Assembly (NCBI GenBank): GCA_025354885.1
Contig: JANXLY010000056.1
Span: 29,135-93,134 of the forward strand
Reading direction: 5' to 3'
From: Acidobacteriota bacterium
GTDB taxonomy: Bacteria; Acidobacteriota; Terriglobia; Bryobacterales; Bryobacteraceae
DNA: 64,000 bases
Shown here: piece after piece, positions 35,979 through 46,067 of the stretch
Layout of the letters: each line of letters opens with the position of its first letter
Numbering within the stretch: position 1 is the stretch's first letter
Notes under the pieces: model-generated
The model's input: the letters and a program-made list of their open reading frames with translations, nothing else
Databases searched by the model: none
What the model was told of the DNA's origin: nothing
Program-made: the position numbers and the translations under genes

Positions 35979-37080
35979 ACGCCGTCTCGGGCTGAAGACT
36001 CCGCTCTACCGTGCGATAAAGCGTATCGCGCTCCACAGGTTCCCGGCCCGCTTCGCGAATCAGCCGAACCAGTTCGTCGCGCCGAAGACTCTGGCTCGTC
36101 GTTGCACCCGCGTCGTGATAAATCTTTTCTTCCACCACCGTGCCATCCAGATCGTCAGACCCAAAACGTTGCGCGATCTGCGCCATCCGAGGGCTCATCA
36201 TAATCCAGTAAGCCTTGATGTGCGGAATGTTATCAAGCATCAGCCGCGAAATGGCGATGTTCTTGATGTCATCAAAACCGCTGGTAACTGGCACATGATG
36301 CAGTGACGTATTGGCAGGGTGAAAGGCCAGCGGGATAAATGTCTGAAAACCCTTCGTATCGTCCTGCAGCGTGCGCAGTCGAACGAGGTGGTCGACGCGG
36401 TCTTCCTCTGATTCCACATGCCCATAGAGCATCGTGCAATTCGAATGCAACCCCAGATTGTGAGCTTCCCGCGCCGTCTCGATCCACACATCGCCGTCAA
36501 TCTTGTGGTCGCAAATGATGCGGCGAACGGGCTCAGAGAAGATTTCAGCGCCGCCGCCAGGCATCGAATCCATGCCAGCTGCTTTCAACTTCTCGAGAAC
36601 CTGGCGGATCGTGAGCTTGGTGCGAGTCGCAAAGTAGCCGATCTCGACCATCGTAAATGCCTTCAAATGCACTTTCGGAAACCGTAGCTTCAATCCGCGC
36701 AGCAAATCGCAGTACCAGTCGAGTGTAAGCGTTGGATGCAGCCCGCCGACGATGTGAAACTCGGTCACGGCCTCGGACCACCCCTTGCCCGCCACCTCCC
36801 AGGCCTGCTCGTGAGACATCGTGTATCCATCCGGGTCGCGCACCTGTTTGCCAAAGGCGCAAAGCTTGCACTGCGCAACGCAGACATCGGTGGGATTGAT
36901 GTGGCGGTTCACGTTATAGAAAGTCTTGTTGCCATTGACCCGCTCGCGAACAAGATTGGCCATATGTCCGATACCAAGAACATCGTGGGAGCGATACATC
37001 GTGACGCCTTCATCAAAGCTGATGCGCTCTCCGGCCAGCACCTTTTCATGGATCGGCTTCAACCGTTGGTCATCAAACAT
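35962..37080 (-). CDS. mqnE: Aminofutalosine synthase (menaquinone futalosine pathway)
   Basis: NRHINPTDVCVAQCKLCAFGK radical SAM motif; HIVGGLHPTLTLDWYCDLLRGLK; MPGGGAEIFSEPVRRII. ATG 37080 preferred. Confidence 0.9.
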   Translation of the reverse strand: MFDDQRLKPIHEKVLAGERISFDEGVTMYRSHDVLGIGHMANLVRERVNGNKTFYNVNRHINPTDVCVAQCKLCAFGKQVRDPDGYTMSHEQAWEVAGKGWSEAVTEFHIVGGLHPTLTLDWYCDLLRGLKLRFPKVHLKAFTMVEIGYFATRTKLTIRQVLEKLKAAGMDSMPGGGAEIFSEPVRRIICDHKIDGDVWIETAREAHNLGLHSNCTMLYGHVESEEDRVDHLVRLRTLQDDTKGFQTFIPLAFHPANTSLHHVPVTSGFDDIKNIAISRLMLDNIPHIKAYWIMMSPRMAQIAQRFGSDDLDGTVVEEKIYHDAGATTSQSLRRDELVRLIREAGREPVERDTLYRTVERSLQPETAFTILV

Positions 37081-37984
37081 TTCTGTATACCTCAATTGCC
37101 ATGCCGACAAAGTATGCGATTCCGATAAAACCGTTGACCGTGAAAAAGGCCACATTTACTCTGCTGAGATCGTCCGGCTTGACGAGCGAATGTTCGTAAA
37201 TCAGCAGTGCGGCGACGGGCAGCACCGGCCAGGGAGCAAGTCCAAAAGTTAAAGAAAGTGCAACCAGCGCCAGCACAGTGGCCACATGAAAAACGCGGCT
37301 CAAAACAAGTGCGCGCCCAACACCAAGGCGGGCCGGAAGACTGAACAGTCCCGCATCGCGGTCAAATGCCTCGTCCTGGCAGGCGTAGACAATATCGAAG
37401 CCTGCCGTCCACAGCATCACCGCAAAGCTGAGTAGCGTGATGCGCAGATCAAGGCTCCCAGAAACTGCGATCCAGGCAGCGCTCGGTGCAATGCCGAGAC
37501 TAAAACCCAGAACCAGATGGGCAAATGTCGTAAAGCGTTTGGTGTAGCTATAGAAAAGCACGATCGCTAGTGCAAGCGGCGAAAGTATCAGGCAAAGTAA
37601 ATTCAACATTGCGCTGGCGAGAAAAAATAGGGCGCTCGCCGCGATCAGAAATCCCCAGGCAAAGCGTCTGCTCAGTTGGCCGCTGGGAATGTGACGCATC
37701 GCTGTTCTCGGGTTCTTCGCGTCAATCGTTGCATCGAGAATGCGGTTGAAGGTCATAGCAGCGCTGCGGGCCCCCAGCATCGCAAGAATAATAAAAATCA
37801 GCTTCAACCAAGGCGCATCCACTTGAAAATCAAGGCTGCGCCAGCCGAGCAATGCGCCGCTTAGCGCAAAGGGCATTGCAAAAACAGAGTGTTCAAACTT
37901 GATCATGTCGAGCGTGCGGCGCACCCTCTCGAAAAAGCCGAGCGGCGGTGCCGGAGCAATCGGAATAGTTTCTGTTTGGGCCAT
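37073..37984 (-). CDS. UbiA-family prenyltransferase (4-hydroxybenzoate polyprenyltransferase-like / MqnP candidate)
   Basis: KFEHSVFAMPFALSGALLGW; AMTFNRILDATIDAKNPRTAMRHIPSGQLS; DIVYACQDEAFDRDAGLFS; overlaps mqnE. Confidence 0.85.
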   Translation of the reverse strand: MAQTETIPIAPAPPLGFFERVRRTLDMIKFEHSVFAMPFALSGALLGWRSLDFQVDAPWLKLIFIILAMLGARSAAMTFNRILDATIDAKNPRTAMRHIPSGQLSRRFAWGFLIAASALFFLASAMLNLLCLILSPLALAIVLFYSYTKRFTTFAHLVLGFSLGIAPSAAWIAVSGSLDLRITLLSFAVMLWTAGFDIVYACQDEAFDRDAGLFSLPARLGVGRALVLSRVFHVATVLALVALSLTFGLAPWPVLPVAALLIYEHSLVKPDDLSRVNVAFFTVNGFIGIAYFVGMAIEVYRNV

Positions 37985-38011
37985 GCAGCGAATCAACTAC
38001 CATTTTAGAGG

Positions 38012-38461
38012 ATGCGTCAATTTGTATTCTGTTGCACTATTGCGGCTTTGCTCGTCTCTTGTTCCAATCAGGAGGAGGCGGATCGATTCATGTCGCGTGC
38101 AGTGACGATGCCAAATGGCACCAAAGTCTATGCTGAAATGGCAATTGAATATGCCGAAATGGTGCGCGGGCTGATGTTTCGCGATAGCTTGGCGCCGGAC
38201 CGCGGAATGCTTTTCCTTCACAACCAGATGGGAAAGTACCCCTACTGGATGTACCAGGTCCGGATTCCGCTCGACATCATCTGGATGAACAGCGACAAGC
38301 AGGTGGTGGAAGTTTTGGCTAATGTGCCGCCCTGTCCGTCCGCAAAATCAAGCGAGTGCCCGACCCATGGCGGAACCCGGGATGCTCAGTTTGTGCTTGA
38401 GCTGGCGGCTGGGATGGCGGCAAAATATGGAGTTGCAGTTGGGACAAAGATCGATTTTTAG
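38012..38461 (+). CDS. DUF192 family protein (lipoprotein)
   Basis: EMVRGLMFRDSLAPDRGMLFLHNQ..YWMYQVRIPLDIIWM; lipobox LVSCSN. Confidence 0.85.
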   Translation: MRQFVFCCTIAALLVSCSNQEEADRFMSRAVTMPNGTKVYAEMAIEYAEMVRGLMFRDSLAPDRGMLFLHNQMGKYPYWMYQVRIPLDIIWMNSDKQVVEVLANVPPCPSAKSSECPTHGGTRDAQFVLELAAGMAAKYGVAVGTKIDF

Positions 38462-38464
38462 TCT

Positions 38465-39211
38465 ATGAATCAAGAACAGATCCGGGATTTATTTGAGAAG
38501 GTGCGTGCGGGCGAATTGAGTCCGGATGCGGCGACCGAGCAATTAAAACACCTCCCTTTTGAGGACATCGACTTTGCGAAGATCGATCATCATCGCGCTC
38601 TGCGGCACGGGATGCCGGAAGTTATTTTTGGCCAGGGCAAGACTCCCGACCAGATCGCGCTGATTGCAGAGCGGCTCGCCTCGCGCGGCCAGAATGTTCT
38701 TGCCACACGAGTCGATGCCTCCTCCGCAGCTGCCATAATTGAACGCCTTCCAGAAGCTGTATACCACGCGATGAGCCGCTTGTTGATCATCAGGCGTGAA
38801 GTGAAAATGCAGGGCAAAGGAAAGATCCTTGTGATGTGCGCAGGTACGGCGGACCTGCCGGTCGCAGAAGAAGCCCGGCTCACTGCAGAGTTGATGGGCA
38901 ATGAAGTCGTGTCCGTAGCCGACGTGGGCGTGGCTGGGATCCACCGCCTGCTCGAGCAGCGCGAAAAATTATGGTCAGCACGCGTAATTATCTGCTGCGC
39001 CGGCATGGAAGCCGCCTTGCCAAGTGCCGTCGGTGGCCTTGTGGGCTGCCCCGTCATCGGTGTTCCGACCAGCGTCGGATACGGCGCTCATTTCAACGGA
39101 TTAGCTTCTTTGCTATCCATGTTGAACTCCTGCGCGTCTAACGTTACGACTGTGAATATCGACAATGGCTTTGGCGCCGCATACGTTGCGACGCTGATCA
39201 ACCGGATTTAG
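38465..39211 (+). CDS. larB: Nickel pincer cofactor biosynthesis protein LarB
   Basis: FAKIDHHRALRHGMPEVIFGQGKTPDQI; ILVMCAGTADLPVAEEARLTAELMG; GMEAALPSAVGGLVGCPVIGVPTSVGYGAHFNGLASLLSMLNSCASNVTTVNIDNGFGAAYVATLINR. Confidence 0.95.
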   Translation: MNQEQIRDLFEKVRAGELSPDAATEQLKHLPFEDIDFAKIDHHRALRHGMPEVIFGQGKTPDQIALIAERLASRGQNVLATRVDASSAAAIIERLPEAVYHAMSRLLIIRREVKMQGKGKILVMCAGTADLPVAEEARLTAELMGNEVVSVADVGVAGIHRLLEQREKLWSARVIICCAGMEAALPSAVGGLVGCPVIGVPTSVGYGAHFNGLASLLSMLNSCASNVTTVNIDNGFGAAYVATLINRI

Positions 39212-39216
39212 GAACT

Positions 39217-40227
39217 ATGCGACAGATTGTTTTTTTATGGATTTGCCAGGCTGTGTTCGCTCAGCAAGCGCCGCCACCACCGTCTTCCCTGCAGATGACT
39301 CCCATTGAAAAGCTCAGCATCCCCAAATCAGAAGAGAGTCTTGAGGATGCCGACCAGCCACAGGCTGCAAGCCTGTCGGGCAACGGCTTATTCGGAGTAA
39401 GGGATAAAGAGAAGCGGATCAGTGCTGCTCAGGCGTCACTGAAAAAGTCCCCTGACGATCCGGAATTGCGCCTGAGTCTCGGGCGATTGCAGGATTCCTT
39501 TTTGCGCTTCAATGAGTCCATTGGCACCTACACTAATGGCGTCGAAAAGTTCCCCAACGACTATCGCTTCCTCCGGATGCGCGGACAGCGCTACCTTTCG
39601 GTGCGTAAATTTGAACAGGGCCTCGAGGACCTGCAGAAGGCCGCAAAGATGGTTCCTAATTCTTTTGACGCAGCTTACTATCTGGGGCTCGCTTACTATT
39701 TCAACGGAGATCATGCCAAAGCCGCTGCCGAATTCTGGCGCTGCGAAGATCAGATGAAGCGGCCCCTCAAAGAGCAGGCTGATCTGAAAGGAGGGCGAAG
39801 CTGTGATGGTTTGCGCGAAGAAGAAAATGGTCGCATCCCCTTGCAATATTGGCGCTACCTTGCCCTGCGGCGCGCAGGCTTACAGGCCGAAGCGAAAAAG
39901 TATCTGGATGAGCAGGTCAGTGGTTTGCTGACCATCACGACTACCAAGCCTTTTTATGATGCGTTGCTGTTTTTCAAAGGGGTGAAAGAGATCAACGAGA
40001 TGATGGCCGGGGCGAACGAAGGGTCCCGTGATTTCCTGACGCGTTCGAGTGGTGTCGCAACCTTTCTGTTTACAGAAGGCGAGCGCGCCAAAGCATGTGG
40101 GATCTGGGCGCGCAACGCGATGGATCAAAACTGGGATCACCTCGGCGTGATCAATTCCGAGAGTGAATACTGGCAAAACAGCAGGGCTGCATGTGCATTA
40201 TATGGCACAACAGCGCCTCCCAAGTAA
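39217..40227 (+). CDS. TPR-repeat secreted protein
   Basis: Signal peptide; helical repeat units (FNESIGTYTNGVEKFPNDYRFLRMRGQRYLSVRKFEQGLEDLQKAAKMVPNSFDAAYYLGLAYYFNGDHAKAAAEF). Confidence 0.75.
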   Translation: MRQIVFLWICQAVFAQQAPPPPSSLQMTPIEKLSIPKSEESLEDADQPQAASLSGNGLFGVRDKEKRISAAQASLKKSPDDPELRLSLGRLQDSFLRFNESIGTYTNGVEKFPNDYRFLRMRGQRYLSVRKFEQGLEDLQKAAKMVPNSFDAAYYLGLAYYFNGDHAKAAAEFWRCEDQMKRPLKEQADLKGGRSCDGLREEENGRIPLQYWRYLALRRAGLQAEAKKYLDEQVSGLLTITTTKPFYDALLFFKGVKEINEMMAGANEGSRDFLTRSSGVATFLFTEGERAKACGIWARNAMDQNWDHLGVINSESEYWQNSRAACALYGTTAPPK

Positions 40228-40341
40228 GCCGTTTCCTCCGTCAACACTTTTCGCACCTCGCCTTGCTGGGCAGATATGATCCAATAAGGAACTGCTTTAT
40301 GTTTTTTGCCTCCGCGCCCCTACTCTGAAAGGTAATTTCTT

Positions 40342-43300
40342 TTGAGGCTCTTCTGGATATTGACTGCCCTCCTCTCACTTACTCCCAGAGGACAGGCGCA
40401 AAGCCTCCAAGCCTCGGCATCAGTGATCTGCCGTGACGAGGCAGGTCAAGCCATTAGTTCTGCACGTGTCGTTCTTACGAACGAAAGTACAGGACTAAGC
40501 CGGGTCGCCACCACCTCAAAGGACGGCAGCTTCGAGGCCCGATTCCTTCCGCTGGGCCGCTATCGCATTGAAGCTTCGAAGCCTGGTTTCCGTACTGAAA
40601 CAAAAAGCGGCCTGGAACTGAGTGTCGGCAGTAAGGCAGCATTCGAATTCATACTCCGTATCAGTGCCGTCGAAGAGCGCATCGAAGTAGTCGCTACGCT
40701 CTCGCAAGTTGAAACCACTAACCCGCTCCTCTCGACACTGATCGATTCCAGAAAGATCAGCGACCTTCCCCTCAACGGCCGAGACTTGGTACAGCTCATG
40801 CAACTGCAGCCCGGAGTGCAGTCGGCCCGTACAGATTCCGGTGACATCGTGACAGGCAGCAAGGGCACTCGAATTACGGTTTCAGGCTCTCGCCCTTCAA
40901 CCAACGTGTTCATGCTCGACGGCACGGTGATCAACAACCTCGGGAATCGAGTTGCTGGTGGAGCCACGGGAAGTCTTACCGGGGTAGAGACAGTCAGGGA
41001 ATTTCGCGCCTACACCAATAGCTACAGCGCTGAGTTTAGCCGCGCCGCAGGCGGAGCCTTTAACATCGTGACCAAGTCGGGTACGAATGCCCTGCACGGT
41101 TCCGCTTTTGAGTTTCTCCGCAATGATAATCTCCATGCCCGTAATTTCTTCGATGACCAAAGGCCTGAGTTTCGGCGCAATCAGTTCGGTGGCTCAATCG
41201 GCGGCCCCATAGTCAAAGACCGCACTTTCTTCTTTGGCAGCTATGAAGGGTTTCGCGAACAGGCAGGTCAGACGATCATTCGTACAGTCCCTGATGCCGA
41301 CGCTCGCCTAGGCCGCATCAACGGGGCATTGGTTGGCGTCGCTGCATCGGTGCGGCCCTATCTCGCCCTCTGGCCTCAACCAAGTTCAGATCCTGTTCCG
41401 GGTGACGGCTCAGCACTCTACACAACGGTTTTCTCCCGTCCCGTCACGGAGAATTTCTTCAATGCGCGGCTCGATCATCAGATCTCATCAACCGACTCAC
41501 TCTTCGCTCGTTACACCATCTCGGATTCGGCGCAGACCTTCCTCAGTGACGAAGCTTTTCCGCAATATCCCAATCGCCTCACGAACAGACCACAATTTCT
41601 TACCTTGCAGGAAACGAAAATTTTGTCTTCCTTCGCAATCAATGAGCTTCGCCTCGGCTTCGCGCGATCTAACCCTTACGAGCAGTTGCTCGATCCATCC
41701 ATCCGGCCCGATCTCGCCTTCATCCCTGGAGAGTCCCTGGGCGTCATTACCATCGGCGGATTTGATATTTTTGGTCCTGATCGCAACGTCCCTCGTCGGC
41801 TCACGCAGAACAGTTTTCAATTCAGTGATCAGTTGGCTATCACTCGGCAGCGCCATTCTTTCACGGCAGGTCTGCAACTGGAGCGCCTGCAGTACAACGT
41901 CATCTCAGCCAGCCAGTTGCGGGGCGAATTTCGCTTCGCCAGCCTTACGGATTTCTTGCGCGCCAGCGTCAGTACCTTCGAAGGCATCCTGCCGGGCTCT
42001 AAGGATTTCACTCGTGGTTATCGCCAAACCCTGGCCGGTTGGTATGTTCAGGATGCGATCAAAGTGTCACGCCGACTTACTGTAAATCTGGGCCTCCGCC
42101 ACGAATTCGTCACGGTCCCTACGGAACAAAATGGGCGCATGAATAACCTCCACAACTTTATGGATCCGCGCATCACAGTCGGCCCGCCTTTCACCACAGC
42201 AAAGGCCAACTTTGCTCCGCGAGCCGGCTTTGCACTCGATCCAACTGGCACTGGCAAAACTGCGATTCGCGGCGGCATTGGATTTTTCTTTGTGCCCTTT
42301 GTGGCCAATCAATGGTGGAACTCGATTGTGCGCCTGCCTCCCTTCACAGTCACCGCACGCGCTACCGGGGCTGTCGCGCCATTTCCAGCGCCCGTCAACG
42401 GGCTTGCCGCTCTGGGGCGCGAGTCGATCTCTGCGATTGAATACGAGCACCAGCAGCCTTACATGCTCCACTTCAACTTCAATGTTCAGCGCGCAGTGAC
42501 GCGCTCTACAATCCTCACCGTCGCGTATGTCGGCAGCCGCGGAATTCATCTGGGACGTGAATCCGATTTCAATATCGGCAGCCCGGGCAATCCTGTTCGT
42601 CGCAACCCCAACTTTAGTCGAATCCGCTTCCGCACCTGGGATGCGCGCTCCTTCTACAACTCTCTTCAAACCAGCCTCCAACGTCACTTTCGGGGCGGTG
42701 CGCAGTTTCAACTTTCCTACACTCTGGCCAAGTCCGTTGACGACGCTTCGGGCGAACTGGGGCGTATTGAATTCAACAATGGTCAGGCCCGTACATCCGA
42801 TCCTTTGGATCGCTTGCGGGATCGAGGTCTGTCGAGCTTTGACATCCGTCAGAACCTGGTCGCCAATTCCACCTGGGATCTGCCCTGGCACCGCGCCCGT
42901 GGCTGGCAGCTCAACGGAATTCTCACCTTGAGCAGCGGTGCGCCTTTCACCCCCATTATCATTTCCGATCTCGATCAGGACGGCACCGACGACAACGAAC
43001 AGCGCCCTAACCTCAAACCGGGTCGATCAAAAAATCCGGTACTTGGTCGGCCGGAGCACTGGTTTGACGTTTCGGCATTCGAATCGATAGCTCGCGGTAC
43101 AAGAGGCAATCTGGGGCGCAACACGATTTCAGGTCCCGGTCTCGCCATGCTCGATTTGAGTGTTGCCCGTACTTTCACCCTTCCCAAATGGGAGCGTGCG
43201 CGGCTTCAATTTCGCATCGAATCTTTCAACGCCCTGAATCGGGCCAACTTCTCTACGCCGCCTCGATCCAATCTCGAAATCTTCAGCGAGGCCGGGCCAA

Positions 43301-43389
43301 CCGCCACTCCCCTTCCAAACGCAGGACGCATCAATTCGACAGTGACCTCTGCTCGCCAAAGCCAACTGGCTGTCAGGCTGGTGTTCTGA
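40342..43389 (+). CDS. TonB-dependent receptor, Oar-like
   Basis: Signal peptide; carboxypeptidase-regulatory-like N-terminus; plug ISDLPLNGRDLVQLMQLQPGV..NVFMLDGTVINN; C-terminal LAVRLVF. TTG start. Confidence 0.88.
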   Translation: MRLFWILTALLSLTPRGQAQSLQASASVICRDEAGQAISSARVVLTNESTGLSRVATTSKDGSFEARFLPLGRYRIEASKPGFRTETKSGLELSVGSKAAFEFILRISAVEERIEVVATLSQVETTNPLLSTLIDSRKISDLPLNGRDLVQLMQLQPGVQSARTDSGDIVTGSKGTRITVSGSRPSTNVFMLDGTVINNLGNRVAGGATGSLTGVETVREFRAYTNSYSAEFSRAAGGAFNIVTKSGTNALHGSAFEFLRNDNLHARNFFDDQRPEFRRNQFGGSIGGPIVKDRTFFFGSYEGFREQAGQTIIRTVPDADARLGRINGALVGVAASVRPYLALWPQPSSDPVPGDGSALYTTVFSRPVTENFFNARLDHQISSTDSLFARYTISDSAQTFLSDEAFPQYPNRLTNRPQFLTLQETKILSSFAINELRLGFARSNPYEQLLDPSIRPDLAFIPGESLGVITIGGFDIFGPDRNVPRRLTQNSFQFSDQLAITRQRHSFTAGLQLERLQYNVISASQLRGEFRFASLTDFLRASVSTFEGILPGSKDFTRGYRQTLAGWYVQDAIKVSRRLTVNLGLRHEFVTVPTEQNGRMNNLHNFMDPRITVGPPFTTAKANFAPRAGFALDPTGTGKTAIRGGIGFFFVPFVANQWWNSIVRLPPFTVTARATGAVAPFPAPVNGLAALGRESISAIEYEHQQPYMLHFNFNVQRAVTRSTILTVAYVGSRGIHLGRESDFNIGSPGNPVRRNPNFSRIRFRTWDARSFYNSLQTSLQRHFRGGAQFQLSYTLAKSVDDASGELGRIEFNNGQARTSDPLDRLRDRGLSSFDIRQNLVANSTWDLPWHRARGWQLNGILTLSSGAPFTPIIISDLDQDGTDDNEQRPNLKPGRSKNPVLGRPEHWFDVSAFESIARGTRGNLGRNTISGPGLAMLDLSVARTFTLPKWERARLQFRIESFNALNRANFSTPPRSNLEIFSEAGPTATPLPNAGRINSTVTSARQSQLAVRLVF

Positions 43390-44997
43390 ATGGGTTTCCT
43401 GAATTCAATCAAAATGTACGCCCGCTATGCGGCCGGGCTTCCGCACTTCCTTCGCAATCCGATCAGTCTCGCCGATGCGGAAGAATTGATCCGCCTCGGG
43501 ATGGAACAGCGAGAAGAGAATTTTCTTCGACTGATGCAGCGCGGTGTACTCGGCTTTCCACTGAGCCCCTTTGCGCGGATGCTTCGGCTCGCCCGATGCG
43601 AGATGGGAGATCTTCGAAATATGCTTCGGGATCACGGTTTGACCGGTACGCTTCGTTCCCTGCATGACGCCGGAGTCTACGTCACTTTTGAGGAGTTCAA
43701 AGGACGGCAGCCCATAGTGCGACATGGAGAATCCTTCGAGGTCTCGGTTGCTGATTTCAACAATCCATTCCTGCGTAAGTCCTATCAGGCTGAATCGGGC
43801 GGAAGTACTGGGGCCGGTTCGCGAATCGGTCATGACCTCGAGCATCTGGCGATTCAGTCAGCACATCTCATGCTGCTCTTCGACGCACACAAAGCCCTCG
43901 ATATGCCCTTGGGTGTCTGGCGCGGAGTTCTGCCCGATGGCAGCGGCTTGAATAACATGCTCCGTGGTGCGCGCCATGGCAGAACTCCCTCAAAGTGGTT
44001 TTCGCCGAACCAGGCAGGCGAAAAGAAACCTGAAATGCGCTTTCAGGTAGGAACCTATGGAACGGTGCTCGTCAGTCATCTTGCAGGACGTCCTCTGCCT
44101 TGGCCGCAAATGGTTCCCATCGATCAGGCGATCACGGTGGCCCGCTGGATGGCTGATGCCATTCAGAGTCATGGATCCTGCATGTTGAGCGCCCCTGTCA
44201 GTAGGGCTCTTCGCGTGTGCATCGCCGCGAAAGAAGCAGGCTTGGACCTCACCGGCGCAGTTTTCCAAATTGCCGGTGAGCCGCCATCGCCGGCGAAGGT
44301 TGCGGGGATCACCGCGACTGGCGCCCGGTGCTTTACAACTTATGGGTTCGCTGAGGGCGGGCGAGTCGCCATCGGCTGCGTAAATCCGATTTCTTCGAAT
44401 GACCTGCACATCCTTAAAGATGCCTTTGAAGTGATTCCCTTCGAGCGCCAGGTGCCTGGCGCAGAACGAGTGGTCAGCGCCTTGGGCATCACTTCGCTGC
44501 TGCTGACCGCACCGCAGATTTTGTTGAATTCCGAAATGGACGATTACGGTGTTGTCGAGGAGAGAAGTTGTGGCTGCCCACTTGAGCGACTGGGCTACCA
44601 TCAGCACGTGCGCGATATTCATAGCTATCGCAAACTGACGGGCGAAGGAGTTACGCTCGTAGGCAGCGACATGATCGATGTGCTGGAACGAGTGCTCCCC
44701 TCGCGCTTTGGCGGCTCGCCGCTGGATTACCAACTCATGGAAGAAGAAGACGAGCAGGGATTCACTCGAATGAGTCTCATCGTGAGCCCAAAGATTGAGG
44801 TTGCCAACGAGGACGAAATCGTAGAGGCCATCCTCGCTGAACTCGAAGCCTCAAGTATCATGGCGGGACGTGCGAAAGCAATCTGGGCTCAGGCCGGAAC
44901 ACTTAAGATCAAGCGGCAGGAGCCGACCTGGACAGGCCGCGGCAAGTTGATGCCGCTGCATCTGATTCGACAGCGATCCGGCAAGGTGAGTGAATGA
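43390..44997 (+). CDS. Adenylate-forming enzyme-like protein (LuxE/PaaK-like acyl-activating)
   Basis: P-loop-like ESGGSTGAGSRIGHD; FTTYGFAEGGRVAIGC; overall layout of LuxE/phenylacetate-CoA ligase-like proteins. ATG directly after TonB stop. Confidence 0.65.
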   Translation: MGFLNSIKMYARYAAGLPHFLRNPISLADAEELIRLGMEQREENFLRLMQRGVLGFPLSPFARMLRLARCEMGDLRNMLRDHGLTGTLRSLHDAGVYVTFEEFKGRQPIVRHGESFEVSVADFNNPFLRKSYQAESGGSTGAGSRIGHDLEHLAIQSAHLMLLFDAHKALDMPLGVWRGVLPDGSGLNNMLRGARHGRTPSKWFSPNQAGEKKPEMRFQVGTYGTVLVSHLAGRPLPWPQMVPIDQAITVARWMADAIQSHGSCMLSAPVSRALRVCIAAKEAGLDLTGAVFQIAGEPPSPAKVAGITATGARCFTTYGFAEGGRVAIGCVNPISSNDLHILKDAFEVIPFERQVPGAERVVSALGITSLLLTAPQILLNSEMDDYGVVEERSCGCPLERLGYHQHVRDIHSYRKLTGEGVTLVGSDMIDVLERVLPSRFGGSPLDYQLMEEEDEQGFTRMSLIVSPKIEVANEDEIVEAILAELEASSIMAGRAKAIWAQAGTLKIKRQEPTWTGRGKLMPLHLIRQRSGKVSE

Positions 44998-46067
44998 ACC
45001 CTCAGTCAACTAGGCGCAATTTGCTCTCATCCGTGGCACTTCTGTCCGCCTGTACGCGGCGATTTGCTGCAACTGGTTGCGAGGCGCTGAAGAATCAGAA
45101 GATACGTTGGCTGGTACCCTACCCCCCCGGCGGCTCCTACGACGTCTTTTCGAGACTCCTGGAATTGCCTCTTGAAAAGGCATTGGGCGCAGAGATTCTG
45201 ATTGCGAACGAGGCCGGTGGCGGCGGGCTGATCGGCGCTTCAAAGCTTCGCGATGCGGTCCCGGATGGTCGCACCCTTGGCGTTGTGAATGCTCCCGGGC
45301 TCATGTCCGGTTCGCTCGCTGGCGAAGCTGCAACTCCCAATCCGGCGCGCGACTTCACTGTCATTGGCCGACTCTCCCGGGTGCGAAGTGCAATCGTCAC
45401 CAGTGCAAGTTCTCCTTTGAAGACCGTGGACGATCTCATCCTTCGGCAAAGCACCAAACCCCTATTGTTTGGCGTCACTGGTGCTTCCAGCAACAACCTC
45501 CTCTGTATTGCCGCTACCACTTCGCTTCTTGGCCTCAACATGGAATATGTCGCCGGATATGCAGGGAGCCGCGAAGAGTTGCTTGCTGTAATGCGCGGCG
45601 AAGTCGATCTCATTTCTGCCAACTACGAGACACTGCAGGACGGAGTCGAATCTGGCGAACTTCGCGTATTGCTCCAGCTCACGGACACGCCAGTCTCGTC
45701 TCACCCGGCTCTCGCCACATCCGGCGTTCTGGGCGGCAGTGAAGGTTGGGCTGCCCGCCGTTCGCAACAAACCGGAAGAAGTGTTGCGCAGGCTGTGGAT
45801 GAAGCTCACGCGCTCGCAGAAGCAATTGGTGCCGGAATCATTGTCGTTGCGCCGAAGCAGCTCTCCACGGAACTCACCAGCTGTTTAAGGTCTAACTTCG
45901 ATATCGCCGTGAAGGACCAAAGATTTCTTGATGGCGTGAGAGCTGCCCGTCGATCTCTTGATTTGACCAACGGCGCTACGACACAAGCGGAATTGAAGGT
46001 CGCAGAAACCCAGTTCAGTCGATTTGCTCCGCTTGTCCGCGCCGCCATTGCCAGGATCCGCAAATAG
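44994..46067 (+). CDS. Bug-family (TctC-like) tripartite tricarboxylate transporter substrate-binding protein
   Basis: IRWLVPYPPGGSYDVFSRLLELPLEKALGAEILIANEAGGGGLIGASKLRDAVPDG; ATGA overlap with upstream gene. Confidence 0.85.
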   Translation: MNPQSTRRNLLSSVALLSACTRRFAATGCEALKNQKIRWLVPYPPGGSYDVFSRLLELPLEKALGAEILIANEAGGGGLIGASKLRDAVPDGRTLGVVNAPGLMSGSLAGEAATPNPARDFTVIGRLSRVRSAIVTSASSPLKTVDDLILRQSTKPLLFGVTGASSNNLLCIAATTSLLGLNMEYVAGYAGSREELLAVMRGEVDLISANYETLQDGVESGELRVLLQLTDTPVSSHPALATSGVLGGSEGWAARRSQQTGRSVAQAVDEAHALAEAIGAGIIVVAPKQLSTELTSCLRSNFDIAVKDQRFLDGVRAARRSLDLTNGATTQAELKVAETQFSRFAPLVRAAIARIRK

